Shown here: positions 19,630-31,739 of the stretch, piece after piece
Layout of the letters: every line of letters starts with the position of its first letter
Position numbering within the stretch: position 1 is the stretch's first letter
Assembly: GCA_039583875.1 (NCBI GenBank)
Contig: CM077147.1
Span: 158,304,821 to 158,368,820 of the forward strand
Reading direction: 5' to 3'
DNA from: Platanthera guangdongensis
Taxonomy: Eukaryota > Streptophyta > Magnoliopsida > Asparagales > Orchidaceae
DNA length: 64,000 nucleotides
Notes under the pieces: model-generated
Database searches by the model: none
Told to the model about the DNA's origin: nothing
What the model saw: the letters and a program-made list of their open reading frames with translations, nothing else
Position numbers and translations under genes: made by a program

Positions 19630-22600
19630 TTACAGGTGAGTCCAAGTGGCATGCCCCTATATGGTACTTTGACAGTGGATGTTCCAGGCACATGACTGGA
19701 ACAAAGGGGTTGCTAAAGGACTATACACCTATCAAGGATGGCCCTAAAGTTACCTTTGGTGGTTCAGAAAAAGGAATCATCAAAGACTTTGGTAACATTT
19801 CTAATAACCTGATTACAATTACTCAAGTGGCTTATGTAAATGGTTTGAAACATAACTTCATTAGCATAAGTCAGCTGACTGATTTAGGATATGACATCTC
19901 ATTTGTCAAGAATGATTGTCATATCAAAAGGTCAAGTGATCAAAAGATCATTTTGACAGGATATAGGAAGAGAAATGTCTATTGTCTTGACTTTGTGTGT
20001 GAGAACAATATTTCTCCTATTTGTCTTGTAGCTGATGAGAGAGTCTCACATTGTGTTAAATGGCACAAGAGGCTGACTCTTCTTAACTATAAGACAATTG
20101 GCCAACTCTTTAGCAAAGAGTTAGTGAGGAATGGTCCTCAAGTTAAGTGTATGAAGGATGAGATATGCTCAGCTTGTCAAAAGGGAAAGCAGTCCAAATT
20201 CACCTTTCATAGCCTTGAGAACAAGGATTCTGTGAGGTGTCTATACCTCTTGCATATGGATCTTTTCTGGTCCTATGCCAGTTCATAGCCTAGGTAGGAA
20301 GGTCTACACATTTATGGTAGTTGATGACTATTCTAGATATTCCTGGGTGTTCTTCCTAAGACAAAAATCTGAAACCCCAAGTATCTTATATAGTTTTGTT
20401 AAACAAATTCAGAATGAATTTGACAGTATAGTGGTCAAAATCAGAAGTGACCATGGTACTGAATTTCAGTATGAAAGTATGACAAAACTGTGTGAAGAGT
20501 TTGAGATTTTTCAGGAATTTTCCTCACCAAGAACACCTCAGCAAAATGGTATTGCTGAAAGGAAGAATAGAACATTGATAGAGGCTGGTAGAACCCTATT
20601 GAGTGACACTTCTCTCCCAGAATATTTCTGGGCTGAGGCAGTAAACACTGCATGTCATGTAATCAATAGGGCTACTATCACCAAGGGCCAAAAAAGACTC
20701 CCTATGAGATTGTGAAGGGCAGAAAACCAAATTTATCCTATTTCAGGATCTTTGGTTGCAAGTGCTATATACTTAACAATAGCAAGTCTTATCTAACCAA
20801 GTTTGCTGCCAAATCCCAAGAGGGGATCTTTGTTGGGTACAACAACAATAGTAAGGCTTATAGGGTCTACAACTTGGTTACTCAAGTTATAGAAGAGTCT
20901 ATACATGTAGTTTTTGATGAAGCAAGGCTCATTAACAGTGAATTGCCAAGTAGTGTTTGCAGCTCTACAGGTATAACTGATAAGATGGAAAAGCTTACTA
21001 TTACAGAAGGTTCTACTGCAACTCAGCATGTGGAAGATGGTGATGCTGTCCAGGGGGAGTACAAGATTCTCTAGATGCAGAAGAAGATCAAGAGGTGCAG
21101 TTAAATGAAGAGGCTGGAGGAGTTCAACCTGAAGATAGACTACCTCCAGCAAATAGACACTTAAAGGATCATCCAGCCAATCAAATAATTAGAGATCCCA
21201 GACATGGAGTGAAAATAAGGAGCAGGAATCTGAGTACAGTTCTTTACTCCAGCTTCCTATCCCAAGTAGAACCAAAGAAGTTTGAAGAAGCAGTTCTAGA
21301 CCCTCATTGGATTGAAGCCATGCAAGAGGAGCTGAATCAGTTCAAAAGATGCAAGGTCTGGGAGCTAGTTCCTAAACCAAAAGACCACAACATCATTGGA
21401 ACTAAGTGTATCTTTAGGAACAAGTTGGATGAGAATGGAATCATCATAAAGAATAAAGCTAGGCTGGTTGCAAAAGGATATAGGCAGGAAGAAGGTATTG
21501 ATTTTGATCAAACTTTTGCTCCAGTAGCAAAACTGGAAGCAATAAGGATGTTCCTTGCCTATGCAACATATCAAGGGTTTAAGGTATATCAAATGGATGT
21601 AAAGTCAGCTTTTCTGAATGGAAATCTGAAGGAAGAAGTCTATATAGAGCAGCCATCATGTTTTGTTGATTCTCTAAAACCTGATTATGTATATAGACTT
21701 AGAAAGGCTCTGTATGGGTTAAAACAAGCCCCATGGGCTTGGTATGAAACCCTGTCTAGTTTCCTCATTAAGAACAAATTCTCAAGGGGGAAAATAGACA
21801 AGACTCTATTCCTTAGGGAATCTAAAGGCAAGATTATATTAGTCCAAATATATGTAGATGACATAATATTTGGGTCTACAGAAAGTAGTCTTTGCAGAAA
21901 GTTTGCAAAACTTATGCAAGGACAATTTGAAATGAGCAGTATGGGGGAACTTAAGTTCTTCTTGGGTCTCCAAGTTAGACAGACTGAAGATGGCCTGTCC
22001 ATATGCTAGTCTAAGTTCACCCTAGAGTTAATAAAGAAGTATGGTATGGAATCATCCACTACCATGAAAACTCCTATGGGGTCAAGCATGTCTCTAAGCA
22101 AAGATGATGCAGGGAAACATGTAGATGAAACTTTGTATAGAGGGATAGTTGGCTCCCTACTGTATTTGGCTGCTAGTAGACCAGATATCATATATGCTGC
22201 ATGTATCTGTGCTAGGTACCAAGCATGCCCTAAAGAATCTCATTTGACTGCAGTCAAAAGGATTTTGAGATATCTTAAGGGCACACCTTATCTAGGCCTT
22301 TGGTACCCTAGGAATGAAGATTTTGTACTGACAGGTTATTCAGATGCAGATTTTGCAGGCTGCAAGGAAGATATGAAGAGTACTACAGGAACCTGTCAAT
22401 TTCTAGGTGGAAGGCTGGTGTCTTGGAGCAATAAGAAGCAGACCAGTGTGGCCATCTCCACAGCTGAGTCAGAATATGTTGCTGCAGGAAGCTGTTGTGC
22501 ACAACTTTTATGGATTCAACACCAGCTAGAAGATTATAGTATTCAAGTAAGTAGAACACCTTTACATTGTGATTATACAAGTGCAATTTCTATAGCTAAT

Positions 22601-22795
22601 AATCCTGTCTCACATAGTAGGACTAAGTACATAGAAATTAAATACCATTTTCTTAGAGAACATGTAGAAAAAGGGGACATTTCCCTAGAATATGTTAAAA
22701 CAGATAATCAGATTGCTGATATGTTTACTAAGCCCCTAGAAGAAACCAAATTCAATAATTTTAAAATTGAATTAGGAATGTTAAACTTAGAATAG
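19630..22795 (+). pseudogene. pol: Sire-B pol (protease-integrase-RT-RNase H), broken
   Basis: Protease motif DSGCSRHMTG (about 19671), integrase knuckle CSACQKGK (about 20168), integrase core (HMDLF about 20256, IRSDHGTEF about 20442, QQNGIAERKNR about 20539), RT with [10 protein letters not shown] (about 21850), RNase H (SDADFAGC, STAESEY) and DMFTKPLEETK at the end. Relative to Sire-A there are one-base shifts near 19650, 20268, 20695 and 21050, and a TAG at 22007 where Sire-A has a Gln codon. RT and RNase H otherwise look well kept. Confidence 0.92.
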
Positions 22796-22817
22796 TTTAA
22801 AAAATTGGCTAAGTAAA

Positions 22818-23191
22818 ATAGTGTCGACACACAGAGTTGTCTGTGTTGACACATAGAAGTGGTGTCGACATTTAAGAGAAATGGTGTCAACACATCTAGA
22901 CAGTCAGTGTCGACACTTCAGAGAATTAGTGTCGACACATCCAGAGTAGGTGTCAACACATCCCGGGTGTTGTCGACACTTAGGATTTACACAGAATTCG
23001 TCGAGTAGAGTTTCGACTAATCGTCGAGCTGAGATGTATAAGTGTCGACACAAATATTCTGTCGACTATATTTGTGTTGACACATAGTTATCGAGACATT
23101 AAAAGTAAGTGTCGACACTTTTCAATAGTGTCGACACATTTCAAGTATTTTGACGCGCCTTTTCACCTTCGATTTTAGAAAGGTATAAATA
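22818..23191 (+). promoter_or_regulatory. GTGTCGACAC array plus TATA box before Sire-B accessory gene
   Basis: About fifteen palindrome copies (perfect or one or two off, including TCGTCGAG forms) lie between the pol stop and TATAAATA at 23184-23191. The accessory ATG follows 100 bp later, after a C/T-rich leader ending AAACCCTAATGGCG, a plant-like start context. The layout equals that of Sire-A and mirrors array-then-TATA in the LTR. Confidence 0.65.
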
Positions 23192-23290
23192 GGTCTTCAC
23201 CATTGTTTGTCGACACGCTCACCATAATTTCGAGACCAAACTTGTGTGTCGACTTCTCTCTTCTCTAAATTCAAATTTCTCCAAACCCTA

Positions 23291-26105
23291 ATGGCGCCTA
23301 AGCTAGAAGAGAACATCAATGAAGGTTATGAGCTTGTGCGACATGCCTTTGACGACGCGGAACCAGAAATCCAAGGTGTTGTAACCCTAGTTGCAGAGAA
23401 TGGGTTAGAGTATCTTGTTTCAGAACCAATCAAGATTTGGAAGAATGAGGTCCTTGAATTCTTTAGTGCAGCTACACTTGATGAAACTGGACTCAAGATT
23501 AAGTCCACAGTCCATGGGGCAAAAGTGAAAGTCACCCAGAAAGGTCTAAGAAAAGTTCTACATCTACCTAGAACTAAAGAAGAAGAAGATGTACCTGCAT
23601 CAAAGACAAGGGAGGCACTGCAATGGTGTGGATTAGATTTAAGCATGAAGATTGGATCAGTCTTTAACAGGAAATGCATGAACATGCAAGGAAAATTTTT
23701 ATCTGAGGTAGTAGGAAAGGTAATTCTGAGCAAGCCAGGTGGGCATGATAGGATATCAGCTCACATGTTCAGTTTAATGACAAGGATAATTTTCAAACTC
23801 AAAACTGATTGGTCAGCAGTGATGTTTGATAAGATAAAGGAAAGTCTGAAGAAGCCCAATCTGTGTAGGATTATGAGTTTATACTTAGTTATAAGTATCC
23901 CAGAAGTCATGCACCAAGCTGCAGGTTCTAAGATAAATCATATGAGGAGAATGGATGTTAGGATTATCTCAAGGTGGGATAGGGTGTTGACAAAGGAAAT
24001 GCCTACTCCTGAAAAGGAAGTTTCTCAACAGAAGAAGAAGAAGAAAGCCATTGTGGCTCCTGAATCCTCTAGTAGCTCAGAAGAGCAGGTAGTTTTTAGT
24101 TCTGATGATGGAGAGGCTGGTAATGCTGGACAGTCACCCATAAGACCTAAAGATGCACAGAGGCAGGGGGAGCTACCATCTGCTAGCCCCATTCACCTGG
24201 ATCCACTCTAGGGGGAGCCTCAACATGTGGATGAGCCCACTCACTTAGACAGTGAAAGGGCAACCCAAACAATTCTTGAGGTAATCAATGAAGTTAATCA
24301 ATCTATTTTCAATATTGAGGATGAAGTTTTGACTGAATCATTACTTGATGTTGATTAGCAAACTCAGATATATAGTCAACCACAAGATGTTTTCATAGAG
24401 GACACATCAGTTGCAGATCATGCTCCTGAGATAAGAAATTCTCCAGTCCATCCTCAATAGGAGTTTACTCTAGAAGAGCTGTTCCCTGATTTACTACAGA
24501 CTGATTTTGAGGGAGAGAAAGCAGCTGTTGAGGGGGAGTCAGCTAACCTTGAGGGGGGAGCATATAGAGTTTCATGAGGACACTGCTAGAAAAGAGACTG
24601 AGGAGCAAAGGAGTGCTGAGGAGCTACCAAGAGCAGAGAAGGAATTGCCCTCTACTCCACAGGATAGAGTAGACATTGCTAGTACTTCTGACTCTAAAGA
24701 TGAACAGGCTGCTAGAGCCAAGAAAAGAAAGCTACAGGTTTTCAAGAGAAGAAGCCAGAGTTACAAGAAAGCATTGCAAACTGTGGCTCCACAACAAGCT
24801 CCAACTGCTGATTATAGTTCTTTGTTGGTGGCTTTGCAAATCAAGATGGATGAGCAAAGAAAAGCTCTAGAAAAGTATATGGATGAGGGACATAAATCAC
24901 TTCAATTTGATTTGGCTCAAGACATAAAATCTATAAGATTTGAAGTGAATCAAAACAAGAAGGAAATGACTGACTGTTTTCATAAAAGAGGCAATGCAGT
25001 GGTATATCTGGCTACTCATCAAGAGCAGATAAAGAAACAGGTTGATGATATGGCAGTGAAACAAGGATATGTCCTGGAAAACTAGATTAGAATGAATGAC
25101 AATCTAACTGAATCACATAATGTGATCGTAACTGAAATGCAGAATATTGCAGCTGATCAGACTGCAGCAAGGACTACTGCAAAGGAAGAGTTTGACAAGC
25201 ACTTACAAGAGAGCCTAACTGCTGTTAAAACTGCAATTGAAGATTCTCAAATGGCTATTAATGACAAGCTTCAAAGGTTAAAACCTTTTTATAAAGATGG
25301 TGTTAACTATCTGAATACTCAGATCAGATTTCAGAAGAATGATCTTAGGGATCATATAGAAAGAGAAGTCATAAAGGGGGAGAGGGTATTAGTCAAAGCG
25401 TGCTCTGACCAGATTTCAAACAACATCAGAGCTACCCTTGGATATCCACCCTTGTGTGATGATGATAATGTAGCAGAATCTGGGACCAATCCTGCATATT
25501 TTGGAGGTGAGCCAGCTGAAGTTGCTCAAGTAATCTACCCTCCAACAGATTTTGACATGATACATTAGGAGGTATAATCTATGTATATCCCTCCTGAGGG
25601 TAATCAGAATATTATTTTTGAGAAAGTAGTACAGCCTGTGCCAGAGGAAGTATTAAAAGAGCAAGAGGCAGTATTAAAAGAGCAAGAAGCTCAATTATCT
25701 AAGAAGAGGTTCAGAGAACAGACAGAGTTAAGACGTGATTTTGAACAGTGGAGCCCAACTTCTAGGAATATCATATTGACTGCTTGGAAGGCTTCAAAGG
25801 ATAATTTCCTAGAGAGGGGTAAATGGTACTCTGACCAGGAATGGAGAAAACATGAAGCTAGGCAAGAAGCCATAGTACAATACAGAAGAAAGGCTAAATT
25901 AGTGAAGCTACCTCCTAATGCACAGGAGCCTAGCAAGTATTTCCCTAAGCCTTATCATTATTTTGAGAGACAAAAGATAAGGGCTGAAGAACAAAAAAAG
26001 AAAGATCTTAAGGGAAAGAAGCCTGCTGATGACAATGATGCTCCAGTTCAAGCCAAGATTCAATCTGGAAAGGGCATTGTTATCAAGGAGCCAGAGCAGC
26101 CATAG
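23291..26105 (+). pseudogene. Sire-B accessory ORF, broken
   Basis: Homologue of the Sire-A accessory protein along its full length (about 938 codons). Clean from ATG 23291 to TAG 24209: conserved N-terminal domain, then a Ser/acidic linker after a Lys-rich patch. Breaks: stops at 24209, 24356 and 24458, a one-base gain in the G-run near 24553, a TAG at 25083 where Sire-A has Lys, and two stops near 25566-25578. Coiled-coil core and tail (YFPKPYHYFERQK, SGKGIVIKEP) match Sire-A. Basic AKKRK at about 24720 could be a nuclear signal. Function unknown. Confidence 0.75.
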
Positions 26106-26379
26106 GATTGAATTTTCTTAAGTTTACAACTTTGTAATCATTTGCATTAAACTCCATGTAAATGTTTGATTAATAAAACTTTTGGAAGTTGTAACAAAAT
26201 AATGTTTAATGTTCAATCTATTACATTGTTATTCTGAGATAATTGTTTATACATGTTTTGCTTATACATGTTTAGTATTTACCCTGTCATGTAATACTGT
26301 TATACATCATATTGAGTATTTGTTATGTATGGTGTATATCATTGACTAAGGGTTATGACTTCTCCAAATAAGGGGAGAT
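26106..26379 (+). promoter_or_regulatory. 3' noncoding region with polypurine tract
   Basis: AT-rich, no gene. It ends in the Sire-A-like block TTATGACTTCTCCAAATAA and the purine tract AAATAAGGGGAGAT (26366-26379), one G changed to A relative to Sire-A, directly before the 3' LTR. Confidence 0.85.
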
Positions 26380-28255
26380 TGTTGGGTACATTGGAATATA
26401 TGTAGCAAATTTGAAGAAGCCTCACCCTACTCAATGATATACATCAAGGTGTATTTGATGTGCTTTGAGTTTATATGTGCAGGTTAAGTAATTGCAGAAA
26501 AATGCAGAAAAATTTCTAAGTCCATGTGTCGACACCTAGAGATGCAGTGTCGACACTTATAAAGGCTTGTGTCGACACCTAGAGATGAAGTGTCGACACT
26601 TATGAAGGCTTGTGTCGACACCTAGAGAAGATGTGTCGACACTTGGAGTAATTGTGACGACAACAGGAAAGGCAGAGTCGACACCAGAATAAAAGTGTTG
26701 ACACATACAGACAGTGTCAACACACTGTGAAGAATTATCAACATAATCTGTATCGACACTTAGAGGCAGTGTCGACACCCAGAGAAGCTTTGTCGACATC
26801 AAATATGTCGACACCAGGAGGCTATGTCGACACTCAGCAAGCTTCAACAAAGTAAAAGTACTTGTTTCGACACAAAGGAGATGCGTCGACACTCAGTAAG
26901 TTTCAACACAAGAAGGCATGTGTCGACACAAAGGAGATGTGTCGACACACAGCAGAATTCAACTATGTTTTAAAGGAGAAGTGCTTGTGTCGACACACAG
27001 AATCAGTGTCGACACTTTCAACAAAAGGCTTGTGTCAACACACAGAATCAGTGTCGACACATTCTGAAGAAGCAGTGTCGAGAAGCTGTTACAACAACAC
27101 AAGGAGTTGTGTCGACACCATCAAGGCTAGTGTCGACACTTAGTCTACTTGTGTCGACACTTAGTCTATTTGTGTCGACACATAATGACTATCTGTCTCA
27201 ACACTTTCAGACAGTGATAGTGACTTCAAGAAGTGACTGGATGACTTGACAGCTTCCATTTCAACCGGTCAACTGTAACTGTCAAAGATGCCAGAAGGTT
27301 GTTAGAAACCGGATCAGCCGGTCACCATGGAGAAAGTTTATATAAAGGCTTTTTCTTTCAATAGGGAGGCACAATCAACAGATTATTCATTGAAGATCAA
27401 TAACAGATTGAAGATCTACACAGAGATCTAATAACACAAAAGAAGAAGACCTTCGACAAAAGATCTAAGAAGTTGGAGAGAGAGAGCTCCTTCTAAGAAG
27501 AGCAGCTGCTGAACCAGGCTGCAAAGTAAGATTCAGATTGAGATCTGAATCTCAAGACAGAAGTTGATTGAAGACCATCTTCACAGGAGATTCAACCCTA
27601 CTGAGTTCTAATTAAAGAAGCTTTGAAGAAATCTAAGGGAGGTTGATCTCTGCCAAGTTCTTCCAAGAACTCATCAAGTAGCCAGTCAACTCATCTCTCT
27701 CTGTCAGGGTTGTGGTTAATTACTTTGTATAATCAAATTCCTGTAGGATCTTGTATATATCTGAGCTGTAAGCCTATTTTATAAAGGCTGAGTGTAGGAG
27801 ACTGTGTGCTCTGAGTGTAGGTCTTGTTGAAGACCGAGGTAGGGCTTTGTGCCTGAGTTGTAGGAGACTTTGTTCTCTGAGTGTAGGTCTTGTTGAAGAC
27901 TGAGTGGTAGGGCTTTTTGCCTGAGTTGTAGGAGTGTGGACACTCTGAGTTGTAAGAACCTGTTTGGGGTTCTAAGCTGTAAGATCTGAGGATCTGAGGA
28001 GAAGTGCTGAAGTTAGGCTGAATCTAGTACACTACTAGATAGGCGAAGGGGGAAAGTGGATGTACCCAGACCTTGGGGAACCACTATAAACACTGTGTGC
28101 ACTCTGTGAATGTTTGTTTCTGTGGTTTCTATATTGTGATAGCTGAGGAATTGCATTTGCTGCTTAAAGTTCTTAACAGTTTGTCTGCCTTTAAAGTAAA
28201 AAGATAAAGTACACCTATTCACCCCCCTCTAGGTGGTTAGGCACTATTTATTTCA
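26380..28255 (+). repeat. Sire-B 3' LTR
   Basis: It matches the 5' LTR end to end, with scattered substitutions (several at CpG within palindromes), TGTTGGG to TTTATTTCA. It contains the same array, TATA box and hairpin chain. Confidence 0.95.
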
Positions 28256-28260
28256 CTTAG
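28256..28260. repeat. Sire-B target site duplication, right copy (CTTAG)
   Basis: Second copy of CTTAG. It also restores an acceptor-like AG directly before the G1 protease frame. Confidence 0.92.
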
Positions 28261-31200
28261 GCACCGTGATTATTGGCGGGAAGACGGCCTATGCGCTGTT
28301 CGATACCGGTGCCTCACACTCCTTTGTGTCCGAGGATTTCATAAAAGACATGGAGGATGTACAGTACTTCACTAGCATAGCCCGACGTGTACGCCTTCCG
28401 GATGGCTCGGAGATGATCGCAACCGCCAAGTGCGAGTTGGAGTTATTTATTGATGGGAAGGCCTTTGATACGCCGGCCACGGTTCTGAGAATGCCGGAGT
28501 TTGACAACATTTTGGGCATGGCATGGCTGGACTGGCACTTCACGAGGATCGACTGCGCGGAGAAGTGGATCTATTTGAGACATGTAGCATCTGACGTCAT
28601 CTTCCAAGGTATTGGCTTCGTGCCTCGCATGATGTTATCTTCCGTCAAGGTTGTAAAAGCTCATATGAAGGGGGACGAGGTCTTCATGATCTGGTTCGAG
28701 TTGAAGGAAGAAGCGTTGGAATTAAAGGATGTACGGGTTGTACGGGATTTTCTCGAGGTATTTCCTGAGAAGCTACCAGGATTACCTCCGCATAGAGAGG
28801 TTGACTTCCAGATTAATCTAGTACCAGGTACCAAGCCTGTATCCAAAGCTCCGTACAGAATGGCCCCGAAAGAACTCGCGGAGTTTAGAGTTCAATTAAA
28901 AGAACTGGTGGAGTCAGGGTTCGTTCGCCCCAGTTCAACGCCCTAGGGATCCCCTGTGCTGTTCGGGAAGAAGAAGGATGGAACCCTGCGATTGTGCATA
29001 GATTATCGGGAACTCAATCGGTTGACGGTGCGGAACACTTATCCGCTACCTCGGATTTACGAGTTGTTCGATCAACTAGTGGGAGCACATTGGTTCTCTA
29101 AACTGGATTTGCGCTCTGGATACTATCAGTTGAGGATTCGAGAAGGGGACATCCAGAAAACGGCCTTCAGTTCGAAATATAATTTGTATGAGTTCACAGT
29201 AATGCTGTTTGGGCTCACAAATGTCATTTCGGCCTTCATGAGCCTGATGAACAAGGTGTTTGAACCGTATTTGGACATCTTCGTCATAGTTTTCATCGAC
29301 GACATCTTGGTCTACTCAAAGACGGAGGAGGGGCATGTTGAGCACCTGACCTTGGTTTTGAAGAAGTTGAAGGAGCACGCCTTGTACGCCAAGTTTAGCA
29401 AGTGTGAATTCTGGCTTAAGGAGGTTTCCTTCTTGGGGCATGTGATCAGTGGGGCAGGATTAGCAGTGGATCCAGCAAAGGTGCGAGCCGTGAAGGAGTG
29501 GTCGCCCTTGAAGTCGGCGGCCGATATACGAATCTTTCTTGGACTTGTTGGGTACTACCGCAAATTCGTGAAAGGATTTTCCAAGATTGCCCTTCCCCTT
29601 ACCTCCTTGACGAAGAAGGGTGTGCCATTTGAGTGGACACCACAATGTGAAGTGGCATTCCAAGAGCTAAAGGATAGGCTTACCTCCGCCCCCATCCTTG
29701 CACTTCCATCTGGGAAGGAAGGATTTCAGGTTTACACGGACGCGTCGTATCAAGGGATGGGAGCGGTATTGATGCAGCACGGGCACATGATCGCTTATGC
29801 TTCAAGGAAGTTAAAGAAACGTGAAATCAATTACCCGGTTCATGATTTGGAGTTGGGAGCAGTGGTGTTCGCTTTGAAGGTCTGGAGGCATTATTTATAT
29901 GGCGTCCACTGTGAGATCTTTTCCGATCACAAAAACTTGAAGTATGTCCACACTCAGAAGGAGTTGAACCTGAGACAACGGCGGTGGTTGGAATTTCTAT
30001 GCGACTATGAGTTCACCATGAACTACCACCCCGGGAAAGCGAACTCGGTAGCCGATGCCTTGAGTAGAAAAGTGTCAGGCTCTAGCCCAGAGTCTCGGTT
30101 GATGAGTATGGAGTTGGCTCGGATGATCGAGGAGATGGAAATTACTCTAATATTCAAGGCTCCTTCGGCAGAGTATGCGGAGTATTTGGCCAACATGAGC
30201 ATAGTTTGTGATATCCGGGACCGGATTCAGGTGGAGAAAGGAATGGATACGGCCTTGGCCCCGACAATCAAGGCAATTGAAGATGGGACCACCGATGAGT
30301 ACATACTAAAAGACGACCTCGTTTATTTTCGTGGTCGGCTCTATATTCCCAAGGGCGGCAAAATCCGGGAGGATATCTTGAGAGAGGCATATTCCTCTCA
30401 ATATTCTATACACCCAGGTATTGCCAAGATGTACGCCGGCTTACGGAAGACCATGTGCTGGCCAGGAATGAAGAAGGATGTTCGTTTCTATGTTACACAT
30501 TACGAAGCTTGTCAAAGAGTGAAGGATGAATGCAGGAGTCCCGGTGGTTTGTTGCAGTCGTTGCCCATTCCCGAATGGAAGTTCGAGGATATCTCCATGG
30601 ACTTTGTCCATGGGCTACCTCGCTCCCGCTCTGGGAATGATTCAGTGTGGGTTATTGTTGATCGACTGGCAAAGGTGGCCCGGTTCATTCCAATGAAGAA
30701 GGAATCACACGTGGATGTTTTGGTACGCCTTTTTGTGGAGCAATTCGTACGGTATCATGGCGTGCCCAAGACAATTGTTTCGGATCGGGATGGTCGGTTT
30801 ACTTCCAAGGAGTGGAAGGAGGTACAGGCGTATTTGGGCTCACGCCTCACCTTCAGCACCGCATTTCATCCTCAGACGGACGGGCAGTCAGAGAGGACCA
30901 TCAGAACACTGGAGGATTTATTGAGGTTATGTGTGCTGGACAGAGGAGAGCCGTGGGAAAGACTCTTGCCCTGCAGGAATTCTCCTACAATAATAGCCAT
31001 CAGGCGAGCATCGGTATGGCGCCCCATGAAGCCCTTTACAGAAGAAGGTGCAGGACCCCCTCGTCTTGGGTGCAGGATGAAGATCCGAAGGCATTGGGAA
31101 ATGAATATATAGATGATACTGATGCGGCGGTCAGATTGATACGAGATCGCATGTTAGAGGCTCAAATTCGGCAGGCAAAATATCACAAAAAAAACACCGG

Positions 31201-31650
31201 ATGGTGGAGTTCCAAGTGGGCGATAAAGTGTTCCTCAAGATTCGGCCGATGTATGGAGTGTCGCGGGTGCGTGGAGTGAAAAAGCTCAGCACAAGGTATG
31301 TTGGGCCTTATACTATACTGGAAAGGATTGGCCCGTTGGCTTATCGGTTGGAGTTACCACCATAACTAGAGGATCTCCACGACATGTTCCATGTGTCCTC
31401 GCTTCGAAAAGCACTGTTGCGGCCCGACCAATATATTCCCACTACTGATGGTGCAGTGGCGTCAGATAGGTCTGTGTGACTAGAGTCGGTGCGGATTGTT
31501 GACAGCGAGACAAGAACATTGCGCCGCAAAAGTGTCCCCTTAGTGAAGGTGCTATGGTCGAATCATGGGAAAGAGGAGTACACATGGGAGCCAATGGATT
31601 TGATGCAGCAACGCTACCCGGAGTTGTTTGCTCAAGGTAATTTTATTTAA
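28261..31650 (+). pseudogene. pol: G1 pol (protease-RT-RNase H-integrase-chromodomain), broken
   Basis: Starts at the Sire-B junction with TVIIGGKTAYALFDTGASHSF (protease, DTGA). RT ([17 protein letters not shown] at about 29295), RNase H (YTDAS about 29734, SDHKNLKY about 29921), integrase (zinc region, [21 protein letters not shown] about 30778, [13 protein letters not shown] about 30876) and a chromodomain-like tail (VPLVKVLWSNHGKEEYTWEP, about 31535) follow. Breaks: TAG at 28944 (Trp in relatives), a shift near 30965, a one-base gain in the A-run at about 31185, stops at 31363 and 31478. The first Cys of the integrase CxxC pair looks replaced by Tyr (about 30500). The final stop is TAA 31648. 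Confidence 0.92.
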
Positions 31651-31739
31651 AAGCATATGTTAAATTATCTGTTATGCTTTTCTTCCCACAGCCTAAGCCA
31701 GATTTCAGGGATGAAATCTTTTATTTTGTTTATAGGATT

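Larger units (their letters stand above)
15614..28255 (+). mobile_element. Sire-B: complete sirevirus-like Ty1/copia element
   Basis: It is bounded by LTRs of 1,877 and 1,876 bp that agree at most positions by eye and by the CTTAG duplication. Internal order: Met-type primer site, gag, pol, palindrome spacer, accessory ORF, purine tract. It belongs to the same family as Sire-A. It is young by LTR likeness but carries stops and one-base shifts in every gene. Confidence 0.95.
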
